In this document: positions 12,449-23,795 of the stretch, one piece after another
Layout of the letters: the number at the start of each line of letters is the position of its first letter
Position numbering within the stretch: the first letter of the stretch is position 1
DNA from: Hericium rajendrae
Lineage: Eukaryota > Basidiomycota > Agaricomycetes > Russulales > Hericiaceae
Length of the DNA: 64,000 nt
NCBI GenBank assembly: GCA_033439255.1
Contig: CM065884.1
Coordinates: forward strand, 2,914,001 to 2,978,000
Direction: 5' to 3'
The notes under the pieces: generated by a model
Seen by the model: the letters and a program-made list of their open reading frames with translations, nothing else
Told to the model about the DNA's origin: nothing
The model's database searches: none
Translations under genes and position numbers: made by a program

Positions 12449-12843
12449 ATATGTTTTTTTATGCAATATCATATGTTTTTCGTGGCCCCTGGGCTATCCC
12501 AGGTGCCGCTGTGCCGCATTATAATGCGGCTTAAGTGGATTGAATTATAATGTGCACGGTAAGGCCCCAGGCAGCAACTGCCGGGGTTTTTGTAATACAG
12601 TTTCGGCAAGTTGCCGAATATAATGTATTTCAGTGACTGGGACACCTCCAGCTATGTGGCAGCGTGCTCTGCGAGTCTATTATTCTCTGGTGCCACGGCC
12701 ACAAGCGACATATTTTCAATCAGGTGTCGAGGAATAAAAGCGTTGTCCTGTCGGTAAGTGTTCATTTCTCTCCGTCCGTCCCTTCTGTCTAACGAACCTA
12801 TACTCTAACCCTCCAGTGCATCCCTCCAACGACCTTCACACCC

Positions 12844-14906
12844 ATGCCGAATGAGCGGTGGACAACGCCCGAGGAATATGCTTGGCTCCGCGAACGAGTC
12901 GTTGAAGGCCATGCAACTGCCAAACAAAACGGCGAGCTTGTCAAGTGGAAGAAGGAGTTGATCAAGGACTTCCGCTCTGAGTTTCCTGCCAAACCACGAG
13001 GAAAAAAGGATGGGACTTTGGAAAGTGACGAAGAGGTGCAGGAGCGCATGGGAGAGATTGATTCCGTAAGTTCTGGTTATTTATGTTCGCATTTCATTAC
13101 TCACATCCCTCCAGCGTATTCGGAAATGGCTCTCCAACCACGTCAAGGGCATATTGGAAGGCAAGAGCAACGGTTCCGTCAGATCTTCCAAGCCAAAGCC
13201 CCTCGCACTCAAGGCGGCGGATGTTGGCAACAATCGCGCTCCTAGCGCGCGAGACCTCATGCAGAAAGATCCCCACGTTCAAGAACGTTTGGCGGCGATT
13301 CGTCAAGAAGGTCTCAAGGATGGAAAGAGTGCTCAAGCTCGTATCAACGAAGAGCTCACTGATATGCTCAAAGACCCGGACACTTCAAAGCTATGGAAAG
13401 ATCGTGCCGCGATTGCGAAGGTGGAGTTTCACGAAAGGAAGAAGGAGAAGAAGGCAGCCCAAGTCCTTGCGGCGGAGCGCGAAGGCACCTCCCAATCAGA
13501 TCTCGAACGTACCGAGTAGGTTGCTATATCCGTGTCCGCTGTGACTTCACTGAATTCTTGCTCAATCGTAGACAACTACGAAACTTGAATAGCACCATTC
13601 GACACTACGGACGAGCCTGGACGGAGCAGTGCAATGTGGTGATGTGCTCTGTTGTAGGGTATCGAAATGACCAGGGAATATTGCAAATGACCGTGTAGGT
13701 ACTCTGATATGCCACATCCATCTTTGCGCTGACGTCCTTTTGATAGCGATACTTTTGGACCTGATGGGTCGATTCTCGCTCCCCTTGTCGACGCGCTTCA
13801 ATCGCCCGATGTCCTCCTCTCTGACACTTTCAAAACCTATTTGGAGGACATTTTCCCTTCGCCTGCGTCCTCTAGGGCACGTTCGCAGACCCTCTCGCCC
13901 AGCAAGGATGCCCCTGTTACCCTAGACACCCATCCCACGTTCAGTACACCCGTTCATTCTCAGACACAGGAATTCGTGACTCCGAGACGAAGTAAGGGGA
14001 AGGGGAAAGCCATTCAGTCTGCCCTGCGAGAATCCCGAACATCTACGATGACCCGGCCGTGCCTCCCTTTCCCCCGCTGTCTTGCAGATGCGTCCCAAGG
14101 TTCCGATGATGAATCGGATGTGCAGCCTTCCCCATCACGCAGGCTTCGATGCACGCCTCGTCGCATTGTGGACGTCTCAGATGATGAAGACGACCCTGTT
14201 GGACAAGCAAGTGGCTTGATTACCGAGGGCGTGGGACACGGCGAGAGCCAAGGGAAAGCTGGTGACCGAGGACATGTTGACTGTGAGCACAATGCTGAGG
14301 CCGAGGACGAGGATGAGGAGAACCCTGAGATCGAGGATGGTGAGAACCACGGTGCGGAGGTCGAGGCCGAGCACAGCGACAAGGAGAGCCACGAGGACGA
14401 GGGGAGTGATGATGGGGAGAAGGACGAAGATGAGGCCTCGAGTATGCATATTGACGATGGCCATACTTTCCAAGCCCATATCCCACCGCAGCTCGAGAAG
14501 CAGCTACGCTCTTCTCAGACCGGTGACATTGATAAGGTAGCGACGGCCTCGCGCCGCTCTAAACGCCAATCGGCTGGCGTTGACAGTGAACGGTGCCGCT
14601 CAGGACGTATCCAAGCTCACTCTACGCTTGCCGGACCGAGCACAGAGGCTCCACTTTCTTCACGACTCAGGTTAGTTCATTTCCTTCATTATCTTGGATG
14701 CACGTTCTTATTATTTCTTAAACTTCAGGAAGCGGAAGGCACCTGATGCTGAGGACCAACCTCCGATGTCCAAACGTGCGAAGACAGCGATCACAACGAA
14801 GAAAGTGAATGCGATGAAGAAAACGAACACGAAGGTGACAGCAAAGAAGGATGAGCCAGAGTCCAAACGCAAGAAAGCAGCACGGACCAAGGGTTCCCGG
14901 AGATAA
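12844..14906 (+). CDS. KDZ-companion protein with N-terminal WTT/RIRKW module and acidic, basic tail
   Basis: The start ATG at 12844 follows a TATA-like ataaaag about 110 bp upstream and a C-rich leader. Exons: 12844-13064; a second starting RIRKWLSNHVKG after an intron of about 50 nt; a third after an intron with GTAGGT donor near 13517; a fourth starting DTFGPDGSILAPLVDALQSP after an intron ending near 13746; and a last basic exon (KRKAPDAEDQPPMSKRAKT...) after an intron at about 14671-14728. All junctions keep frame. The N-terminal W-T-T-P-E-E-Y...W...FP exon followed by R-I-R-K-W-L matches the arrangement of the gene at 29757, so both KDZ elements carry the same kind of gene. The central part is Glu/Asp-rich and the C-terminus Lys-rich, which suggests a nuclear, possibly chromatin-binding product. 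Function unknown. Confidence 0.72.
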
Positions 14907-15268
14907 TCCGCTGGATCAGACAAATTGATATGGTAATATTCTGCGTGGGATAAATTGTATTAGATAGTAGAAATGGGTTGCTTCTTATCGTGCTGCACAA
15001 TGAACAATAGTTCTCGCTTTGACCGGGTGGTTATCAGTGGTGGGGAAGTCGATTGCGGCTGTAGTTCTCGCTTTGGCCGAGTGGCAATGGGTGGTGGAGA
15101 GATCAATTGTGGCTCCGGGGCAAAGTGAATGGGCCCAAGCTATTGTTCGAGGTATGCGGCCTTGCTGATGATGCTTTGATCATTTATTGTCTGGCGAATA
15201 TATAGCAATGTCTCTTCCTCCGGTCGATACCCTTTTGCTCCCATTCTCCTCCTACCCCTCTGCCATCC
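14907..15268. promoter_or_regulatory. Intergenic region with likely promoter of the GRF-like gene
   Basis: It contains an imperfect repeat around ttctcgctttg(a/g)ccg (15011 and 15067), a TATA-like gaatatatagc at about 15198 and a pyrimidine-rich stretch (cctcctacccctctgcc) just before the ATG at 15269. That is the usual fungal arrangement. No coding exon is seen. Confidence 0.4.
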
Positions 15269-16497
15269 ATGTCACCCAAAGCAGATCCTGAGCTCAAAGC
15301 ATTTGTGGAGAAGCTAGCAGGGCCTTGCCCCCAGCCTATTCATGTTGTATGTGACCATGGACTTCGAGCATCAGGACTACAGTACCAGACTGAAAATGCC
15401 AACGTTGGGCGTTGGTACTACATTGTACGTCACGACCTATACTTTGATCGCAATACCGCTGACCAGCCTTTAAGTGCCGTGAATGGGAGACCTGTGCGAC
15501 AGGATGGAATGCGATAACTGACCAACTCTCTCCAGAAAAGTTGGCACTCGTTGAGCGTTTTTGCCGTGCACGAGCAGAGCAAGCTAATTTGTCGAAGGAA
15601 GGTGCAGCGATTGCAAAGCGCGAGCATTTGGGGAAGCCCCGTGGTTCTGGAAGACGTGGGGGAGGTGGACGGCCAGCATTGCCACAGGTGAGAAATGGCT
15701 GGGATTCTTCGCCTCCACGGCATGCAGGAGAGCGACAGAGTCTTTCGGTGGCCCATCACGGGGCAATAACTGAGCCTCCTCTGCACCGTAATATACTCGA
15801 TCCGCAGTGGATGATTCCATCGTCACCGACGGTGTACGTTGGCGATCGCGAGGGGCAAGATAAATGTGATGAAGGGGAAGAAGGTATCCTGAGTGTATTC
15901 TTCGCACAGGTGAGTTGCTCTTCTCAAGGTGGCATAGGGTTGAAGTTGATCTTTGTCCTGCAGGATGATCATTCTCCGATCTTGAAGCGACTATCGTGGC
16001 CGAAAGCTGAAACATTCAATATTCTCTATCACATCCCTGTCTTGTCTAGGTTGTTCGACATCAAGCCCACCAACATCATCGACATCTTCAATCCTGTTCA
16101 GTGCTCATGGGATTCCTGTGTTGTCAAAGACTGTCGATGGGAACCCATCGTTCCTGATGTCCCGTTTATCTGGCGCTTTCACAAGGTCTCTGTGGGACGA
16201 GACCTAGATGCGCATGCTGAAGACTTCCGTGCCAGACTTCGTGATGTCCTGGGATCGAACGATCTTGGACGAGAACGTTCGACCGCTGTGGTTCACGAAG
16301 GTCAAAGAAGATCAAAGGTCATAGAGGCACTCGATCGACAGCCAGTTGCGAGCGGTTCTCAACAACGCCTTAAGTGCACTCGTGAGGATGACTTCGAAGA
16401 AGGGTGTTCGAGTGCGAGAGGGAAAAGGCGGGTCATATCCAAGCCAGCTTACCAGCAGGTTTCGGACGTGATTGAGATCGAGTCGGACTCTGACTAG
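15269..16497 (+). CDS. GRF-like zinc-finger protein, KDZ-1 cargo
   Basis: Exon 1 (15269-15424) encodes MSPKADPELK... and the string VCDHGLRAS...NANVGRWYYI. A 50-nt intron (15425-15474, GTACGT...TTTAAG) then joins in frame to CREWETCATGWNAI. The joined pattern C-x-H...N-x-G-R-x-Y-Y-x-C-x5-C...W matches the GRF-type zinc finger, which in other proteins binds single-stranded DNA. A second in-frame intron (about 54 nt) likely follows FFAQ near 15910. Downstream is a charged linker, then FNILYHIPVLSRLFDI...WEPIVPDVPFIWRFH, and the tail ends in an acidic DVIEIESDSD. Length is about 375 aa. Its place beside the KDZ transposase suggests an accessory DNA-binding role; that is inference. Confidence 0.65.
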
Positions 16498-16559
16498 ACT
16501 AGGTGAGTTTAGCTTTTTCAGAACTTCGTATGTTGCTGATGATGGTCCAGCTGTAGGTC

Positions 16560-17215
16560 TGATGCTCATATGTAGCGACAAATAGTGACCACATAGTCGT
16601 GTTATTGCTTCATTGGATTTGACTAGTTCGCAATTGGACTAGTCCGTGTCGACTCGTTGGAATGACTATTTCAGTTTGGCTTGTAAACATGACTGCTTCG
16701 CTGTAGCTAATTGGCATGACTGCTTCACACCGACTTGTTGATATGACTATCTATATGCGACTGGTCGGTATGACTGTCTTTGGTAGGAGTACTTTGTTTG
16801 TGTATTGACTGTTGTTATCGACTACTTAAAAGTGACTATAGCTGGAAAGCCACTGGTCATTTAGGTCCACACCCGTTGCGACTAAGGGAACTGGCTACAC
16901 AAGGTAGGCGACTCGTTCCGTGACTACGGATGGTGACTAGCTGATTGACTATTTACAAGCAGTCATACCTACTGTACAGCACTATATTCTTGACTATATA
17001 CAGTGACTATTTTGGTGACTCGTTATCAGACTGACTGCTTCACCGACTGTTTACTATACCATCACACTGCTATGATACCAGACATCCTAGTAGATTGTAC
17101 GACTACTCTATGTGACTAGAAAATTGACTATATTGTTGACTACATTCAGCCGTGCAGATATTTAAGCTAAACAGTGACTACATAGTCAAGGATCTTAAGC
17201 AAATTCTATTACATC
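16560..17215. repeat. Right subterminal arm of KDZ-1 (TGACTA-rich)
   Basis: More than 20 copies of words such as tgactac, tgactat, gactagt and tgactgc occur on the plus strand, spaced irregularly at 15-40 bp. Clusters of short repeats like this near transposon ends commonly serve as transposase-binding sites. The right terminus lies between about 17190 and 17220, where GCE sequence begins. Confidence 0.6.
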
Positions 17216-17219
17216 AGCT

Positions 17220-17766
17220 CATGCGCCATGTGCAGCAACCACGCACGGGCCCCAGCAATGGTGCGTGGTGCTAGCGCCCGCGTCTGCGCACATTAGCGAC
17301 ATAGCAATGATGACGGCAGCAGCACCAGTGGCGCTGATGGCGTGCACTGTGGCAACGACGCCAGAGGTGCTGTGGTACGAACGGCGGCAGCGGGAGGCCC
17401 GCACACTCGTGTAGCTGAGGGACCAAGGGGCGAGAGGCACATGGGTGTGTAGCCGAGGCGGGGCATGCGCGGTGGCAGCGGGGAGTGAGCGGCGGCGACA
17501 GGGAGCGAGCGGTGGGGAGCAGGCGCAGGCGCGTAACCGAGGGTGGGGCGTGCAAGCGAGCACGTAGCCGAGGTCAGGAGGGGTGGGAGGCAGTGAGCAC
17601 GTAGCTGAGGCGGGAAGCGCGCAGGGTGGTGGATGGTGCCGAGGCAGCGTGGGAACAGTGCCGAGTGGGTAGGCGTGCTAACCGCGTGGCAGTGAGTAGT
17701 GTACGGCCCGGTAAGCGGCCCCGACTGAAATTATAATACAAGTGAATTATATTGTGTGTGGCAAGG
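17220..17766 (-). mobile_element. GCE copy 3, inner fragment (older, split)
   Basis: Reverse-complement match to the left part of GCE copies 1 and 2 (for example ccacgcacgggccccagca, and cggcccggtaagcggcccc against the gccgggccgtac block). Many differences are CG to TG or CA, so it is older. It ends at the 9-bp duplication GTGGCAAGG (17758-17766), where KDZ-2 was inserted. The continuation lies 25 kb away at 43158-43251. Confidence 0.78.
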
Positions 17767-18960
17767 AGCCGGGGTGGTCCCAGTAATCACTATACTGCTA
17801 ATATATTAGCATTGAGAAAGTGATCGTAATCATTGCATAGTGATGGGTGGAATAATATAGAAAGTTAGTAGTGATGATACCTATAGAGATACATCAGGAA
17901 CCTTCAAAACTTTCTGTTTGACCTGCGAGGCATCTGACAGTGTCTGTATGACCTGCAGCAGTTGCATCAGACACATCAGATACTCTCAGACAACATCAGC
18001 TACTCTCAGCTAGCTGCAGAATATTTGACCTCAAGATTCAAAAAAGTATCAATGCAGAATGCTCACAGACTGATCAGAACTGCTCAGATTTATGTAAATT
18101 TTAGATATTGAAAACTTTGTTGCATCTAATGATTAGAGTTGGATGACTACTATATCTGCCAATAGTTATTGACTTCAAAATATAAAATCTCTAATCAAAA
18201 ATTGACCTCTAATTAGAGCCTGCAGCTGGATCAGGTCTTGCAGTTGGTCAGACTCTGCAGGATCCATCAGAAAGTTTTGAAGGTTCCTGATGTATGTTAG
18301 TGATGCCTTAGTATTCATCTGCATAATAGACAGATAGTAGTAATGATCAGCTGAGCCTATATCAATGGAATCCAGAGTTAGTAGTAATGATGCTCTATGA
18401 TGATGAGATGAGGACTTAGTAGTTATGGCATGACTAGCTTAATTTTCTAGGATAAGATGTTAGTAGTAATGTTTTGCTAAGCAAATAGAATATTAGTAGT
18501 AATCATCTGTCTGATAGGATGAGACATTAGTAGTTATCCTGCAGAGAGGCTAGATGCATTACTAGCTCATCTGCAGGATCACTATGTGGCTGAACTTTGG
18601 ATTGAGATGTTAGTAGTCATTCTACAAAAAGGTCCAATGCTTGACTAGCTCATCTGCAACATGACTATGTGGCTGGACTTTAAAATGGAAGATTAGTAGT
18701 TATCCTTCAAAGAGGTCCAATACATTCTTAGCTCACCTGTAGCACTACTATGTGGCTAGACTTTGAGATGAAATGTTAGTAATCATCTTTCAAATCAGTA
18801 AAATATATTACTAGCTCATCTGCAACATTACTATGTGGCTAAATTTTGAGCAGTTAGTAGTTGTTCTACAAAGAGGTTCACTACATTACTAGCTTATCTC
18901 AACTATTACTATGTGGCTGAACTTTAAAATAAGAGATTGGTAATTATTATACTTTCTAAA
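17767..18960. repeat. Left subterminal arm of KDZ-2
   Basis: Regularly spaced copies of TTAGTAGT(A/C)AT and actatgtggctgaactttg recur at roughly 60-140 bp. The right arm (42530-43157) contains the same blocks inverted. The arm is interrupted by a MITE at 17892-18292. Confidence 0.8.
17892..18292. mobile_element. 401-bp MITE, copy 1
   Basis: Perfect terminal inverted repeats of about 25 bp start CATCAGGAACCTTCAAAACT. The flanks are TA on both sides. The surrounding KDZ-2 arm sequence in an uninterrupted copy (near 52495) shows that the MITE is an insertion. It has no coding capacity. Copy 2 is at 32181-32580. Confidence 0.9.
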
Positions 18961-19139
18961 ATGCTCTTGCAGGCTTGGATCTACATTCTTCAAAGTTTCA
19001 GATCAGCATTAGACTTTGCTACTTATTTTTCAGATAGTGATCCTTTATTGGACAAATTATCTGTACTAGACAGTTGATCTTCCATTTTGTCTCAGTTAGT
19101 AATAAGAGATGATGTTTTCCTTGTCTGCATTCATAATTT

Positions 19140-19300
19140 ATACTCACAGTAAAGATACTATATCATTTTAATTGTAGGCTTGCATCACAGATCATAGAGA
19201 CCTGTGATTCTAGAGTTTTCTAGTTTGTATGATTTTCTTGAGTTTTAATCATTTGGTCACATCTAACATTCTTGAGCCTACAATTAAAATGATATCATAC
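19140..19300. repeat. Fold-back sequence
   Basis: tatcattttaattgtaggct (about 19157) and agcctacaattaaaatgata (about 19276) are inverted copies about 100 bp apart. It may be a very small MITE or a fossil of one. Confidence 0.6.
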
Positions 19301-19399
19301 ATGATATTAGTATAATTTTGCATTGTTGTTATAATACTACTGCATGATCAGTCATCACACAATTGCTTGTCAACAATGGCAAAATGAGTCATGTAATCT

Positions 19400-19610
19400 G
19401 CTATATCAAAACTTCATGAAGTCAGAAGTTAAACATGAAGTCAAAAGTTGAGCCAAACTTCACTTCACCAATTTTAAAGTCAAGCAAAACTTCACCAAGT
19501 TGAGAAAACTTTACTAAGTCAACAAAACTTTACTAAGTCAGCAAATTTTTACTAAGTCAGCAAATCTTCACTAAGTTGAGCAAATCTTTACTAAGTCATA
19601 AAGTTTGATA
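19400..19610. repeat. AT-rich tandem repeat
   Basis: About ten degenerate copies of a unit of about 20 bp such as actttactaagtcaacaaa, just downstream of the KDZ-2 transposase stop. No gene is seen in it. Confidence 0.7.
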
Positions 19611-21036
19611 TCTTTAAGTCAAAGATTCAAAGTCTACATTGTCATTCAGATATTATAGAGTCTACATGTCTATGTCATCTTCTGAGTCCTGTCCAATATG
19701 ATCATCATCCTCATCCTCAGAATCTGCCTCAGAATCTGACTCAGAATCTGACTCAGTATCTAAAGCTAACTCCTGAATCCTGAATGTGTCATTAGACACC
19801 GCTGCTATAAGATCATCCACCCCAAAGAAGTCTGTGCCCATAATTAGCTGCTGTCGTGCTGGCATCATCTGCATGGCAGGAACTTGTGTGGACAAAGGAG
19901 CAATACTGCGGACTCCCTGTGCAGGAGGCCAATTGATGGAGAGCTTGCACTTGCAGACCAAGGGCTCCCACCGATTCTGAAAGGAACCTGCAAGGTCATC
20001 ATACATCGTGGCTTGACGTATAGCGTATGCTCAGAGGCCCTGTTTGATTTCGTCTGGAGCCTGAGGGCGTGAGTCAATATTCCACATCCACCAACCAGCT
20101 TTCCAGCGCAGGTAGTATACGGTGCACAGCATCTCCTCCTGTATGAACATCACCTCTTCTCGCCACCGACGAATGCGTGCACGAGCTTTAGCATATGTCA
20201 CCTGCAATCCTACAGTGACAGGGCCTATGAGATATGAAGGCCACAGTGCACGATTGACTTACCTTCATGGACTTCCTCAGCACTCATCTCCGAGTCAATA
20301 TCTCCCAGTGGTACATCGCGCCTGTCATGGTTGATTACTTGCCAAATCCAAGGTATTTCCTTTCGACCCTCTCCTAGTGCGCGCTTCTGACGTGACCTGG
20401 CACCGTTGTCACGGCCCTCATCATTGTCACCATCATCTCCAGAGGGGTCGACAAGATCAGTCTTCTTCATTGGAAGAAGCCAGGATCACCATTGCACCTT
20501 GGGATCTGCATCCAGCAGATCAAGTGCACGGTGCACGGCTGTATACCTGTCAAATTGTCGGTCACGTTTTTCCATGAGTTTCTTGATAAGGCTGCGTGCT
20601 CGTGTGTGCCTGTTCTGGCTAGGACCATTGACGTGCATGCTCTTGTAATGTCGAAGACCCAGCCTAATATGAATGATGCGCCGGAGTTCATGAAGAGCAT
20701 CCTCGGCTTCAGCTAGTCGAAGCTTGATCTCTTTCTCGAGCAACCCTGAATGCATCCCTGTTCCACACATCGCAGCAGGGATGTCCGACAGCATCCAGAG
20801 CTTCTTGTATTCGGGCTTCGGCGTGTCTCGAGATGATGGTGTATTGTCTGCTGAAGTGTCAGAGGGGCATAACGAGGAGACAATGGGCATGTAGATAGCT
20901 TGAATTGTACGCCACATCTGGATTCAGTGCTGTAAAGAGTTCCGTTTATCTTGTAGGGAGACCTTCTGCTTTGTTGTGTCTCCATCACTGTTGCCGTCTT
21001 TTCGGCGAAGGACCCGTCTGCAGATTTAATGTATTA

Positions 21037-23795
21037 CATCTGAAAAATATACCAATGCTATATTGTTCTATATAATCTATATAGAACTCATAGTTCCATA
21101 GCAATCCCCTTTTATACATAGAGCTCTCATAGCTGAGGGTCAATCTATGATAAGCTATGTAGTTAAATAGGATAGCTATGCATTGCTATGATAGCTATGA
21201 TAGCTATCAGAGTATAGGCAAAACTATGATAACTATAAAAGCTATGTCAATTATGTTCTATATACTTATTATCATATTATATCTAGCCAATTAGGATTCC
21301 TATATAGTCTATATTATCTCTGCTTTATATATGACTTAGATCTGCTATAAAGATTATTTAAAAACTCAAAAATTTTCATAATCTTCATGACCTAATTACA
21401 CATCAAACATTCAAAACATCGAAAATCTAAAAACAATATATTTTGAATCATATATAAATATAGATAACATGCTAAACTATTCATATATAGTATCAAATCA
21501 ATATCTGATAATAAACATAAGTTAAGCTAACTCAACTGAACAACATTAGGCTTACCAAGTATAAGAAAAGTCGAAAAGTAAGTCTAACAAAGGTGCCACA
21601 TCATCAGTAGAGGTTATATAATAAACATAAAAGACTTACCCTAAAGAAGACAAAAAGCGAAAATCTTAAGTCTAAGAATCAATACATCAGCACATTAATA
21701 CTAATGAACAATAAATAAAGCATACTAACCGAAGACAAAAAAGTTAAAGAGAAACGCCGAAGAGAGGCAGAAGAGAGAGAGAGGAGAGATGATGGGGGTT
21801 GGGGAGAGAGAGAGGACGCACGTCGTGCGAGGATTATATAGGTGAGCACGGGTCTATCCGGCAGAGCCCAAAATGTGGCTGCCGGGTGGCACGGCCGAGG
21901 CTAGCCATTAGATCTCACTATGTTGGCCCGGCTGCCCAAGGTATTAGAGTAGAATATATACATATGTAGCTCATTCATTTTGTGCAATCAGATACTATAT
22001 ACCTTCTGCGTTTTTGTTGGATTTTATAAGAATTTATTTGATTTGCTGCACTCGAATCTGCCAGCCGTGCGAGTCGAATGCTGTGGCTCGACGCACGACT
22101 TGGTGCGTTTCTTCTTTTCATCTCCCACTTCGTCTGCCCTTGCCTCACCTCCCCTCTTCCCTTACACAAGCAACGCACGACGTCGATCGACGGTCGGGAG
22201 GGTGAGCAGGAGGGCCGAGGGCCTCCAGGTGAGTAATTATTATACTTCTTTTTTGTCTTCGTGCTAATAAAATGAGTATCGCTCCTCCAAATGAGCGATA
22301 CTCGTGTCCTTCCGTGACCGGTGCACGACCCACTGCATCCCACGCCACTCCCTCGACAATGCCGTCGACGATGCTGACGTCGAGCCTCGTTGCCACGGCA
22401 ACAAGACTCGATCAAGCATCGTACGACATGCACTCACCCTCTACCACGTCCACGCAACACCCCCGCTTCAACGCCCCCACTTCAACACCCCAAGCTATGG
22501 CCACGCCTGCCGGTGATCGCGTGCGCACAGCCCTGCTTGCACGAGCGGGTCCACGTATGCGGGCGACTGCGTGCGCGACTGCAGACGACCGCGCCAGCAC
22601 GTATGTGCACGCCCGCAATGCAGGCCCCTGCGCTCGGCCTTGCCAACGTGTGAGCAGTCAGCCACGGCCCCGCCCCGCCTTCTCGCGGCCCGCCCTTGCC
22701 TCCTCGCGGCCCCGGCCCCACCTTCTTGCCTTCTCGTCACCTCGCCCCGCCGCCTTCTCGTCACCTTGCCCTGCCGCCTCCCCGCTGCCTCCCCGCACCT
22801 TCTCGCTGCCCCGCCCCGCCTGCACATGGCTGTGGACGACCACGTCAGCGCAACCACGCACGCGTGGCACGGGCAGTCGTGCACAGCCCTGTCAGCGTGC
22901 GAGCTGTTGCACACGCCACCGCCCCGCCCCCGCACGGCTGCAGGCGACCGCGCTAGCATGTGTATGCAGCGGCAGCAAGGCAGCTGCGCACGGGCCTGCC
23001 AGCGCGCAGGCTGCCACGCACGGCGTGGTCGTAACACGGGGCCACGCAGGCCGGCGACTGCACACGCATGGCCGCACCAGTGCATGCACACACCCGCACA
23101 TGGCGTGACCACCGCACCCAGCCGCATTTGATCGTGCCAACACATGCACACAACGACGGTGCAGACAGCCACATACGGCGGGTCTGCGCGCATGGGACCA
23201 TGCACGGTGCCATCTCCGTGTGCGAGGCGAGGCATGCCAACGACGACACGCGCACGACCGCACCAGTGCAGTTGCACATGCACGCATGCGGAGCAGCTGC
23301 AGGCAGCTTGTCTACGCGCGCAAGCCCCTGCACACCGGCGACGGTGCGTGCACGGTGCCACGCATGCTGGCGACGGCACGCGCACATCGTCGGCTACACA
23401 TGGCCAGCCGTGATGACAGGCGCTTTGTCGTCACTGCGTGCTGTTGTGCGTGTGCGAGGTCCATTCGAAATAGTTAGTAGCTTCTATAATGTAGTAGACT
23501 GATTTGTAGTACCATTGACAATTTAAGTTAAAAAATTTGGATTTCAAGTCTTTGATGCCTATCTGGCTCAGCATAGTAATGATAGGAGCTATAGCTCCCC
23601 TTAGTAAATATAATAGCTCTATGTATTTGATAGTACTAGCTATATAAGCTATGTATCTTACACTATCTGCTATGAATGCTATAATAGCTCTCATAGCTCT
23701 ACATAGCTTGACAAGTCAAAGCCATAGACTCCATAGCTTACCTATAGGACTTATAGCTTGACCTTTTGCTATATAAAATTTAGATTTTTCAGATG
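21037..23795. mobile_element. E-21, 2759-bp non-autonomous element in a KDZ-2 intron
   Basis: The 15-bp terminal inverted repeat starts CATCTGAAAAAT (one mismatch at position 13). A TA dinucleotide flanks both ends (21035-21036 and 23796-23797). Removing the element and one TA leaves a 54-nt intron with GTGAGT, GACTAATAC and CTGCAG. The subterminal 200-700 bp are full of agctat words (tagctatgatagctat and similar). The middle (22000-23450) is GC-rich and carries one donor-branch-hairpin module at 22229-22303. No transposase is seen; the overlapping open frames on both strands are due to composition. Confidence 0.85.
22229..22303 (+). other. Intron-hairpin module H0
   Basis: Donor GTGAGT at 22229, branch-like CTAAT at 22264 and AG at 22275-22276 (48 nt). 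The AG lies inside the left arm of a perfect 11-bp stem, gagtatcgctc / gagcgatactc (22274-22303, 8-nt loop). The architecture is the same as in the array within E3. Confidence 0.75.

Larger units (their letters stand above)
9115..12648. mobile_element. GCE copy 1, complete GC-rich non-autonomous element
   Basis: Termini are CACCAGTCCCAG on the left and CTGGGACACCTC on the right. They are flanked by the 7-bp direct repeat CAGCTAT (9108-9114 and 12649-12655). The terminal regions are inverted relative to each other for roughly 150 bp with mismatches (both contain caacttgcc...gtattacaaaaacccggcagttgct). Inside are two very GC-rich arms (about 9240-10340 and 11290-12400) around an AT-richer core. 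I find no transposase. The long open frames on both strands of the GC arms are compositional artefacts. Features resembling a hAT-type element are the 7-8 bp duplication and short inverted ends, but the superfamily is unproven. A near-identical copy lies at 32816-36329. Confidence 0.88.

Noticed and set aside
20000-20930. Independent third KDZ gene
   Set aside because: Its exons continue the 23833 exon in frame once E-21 is removed, so it is the C-terminal part of KDZ-2.
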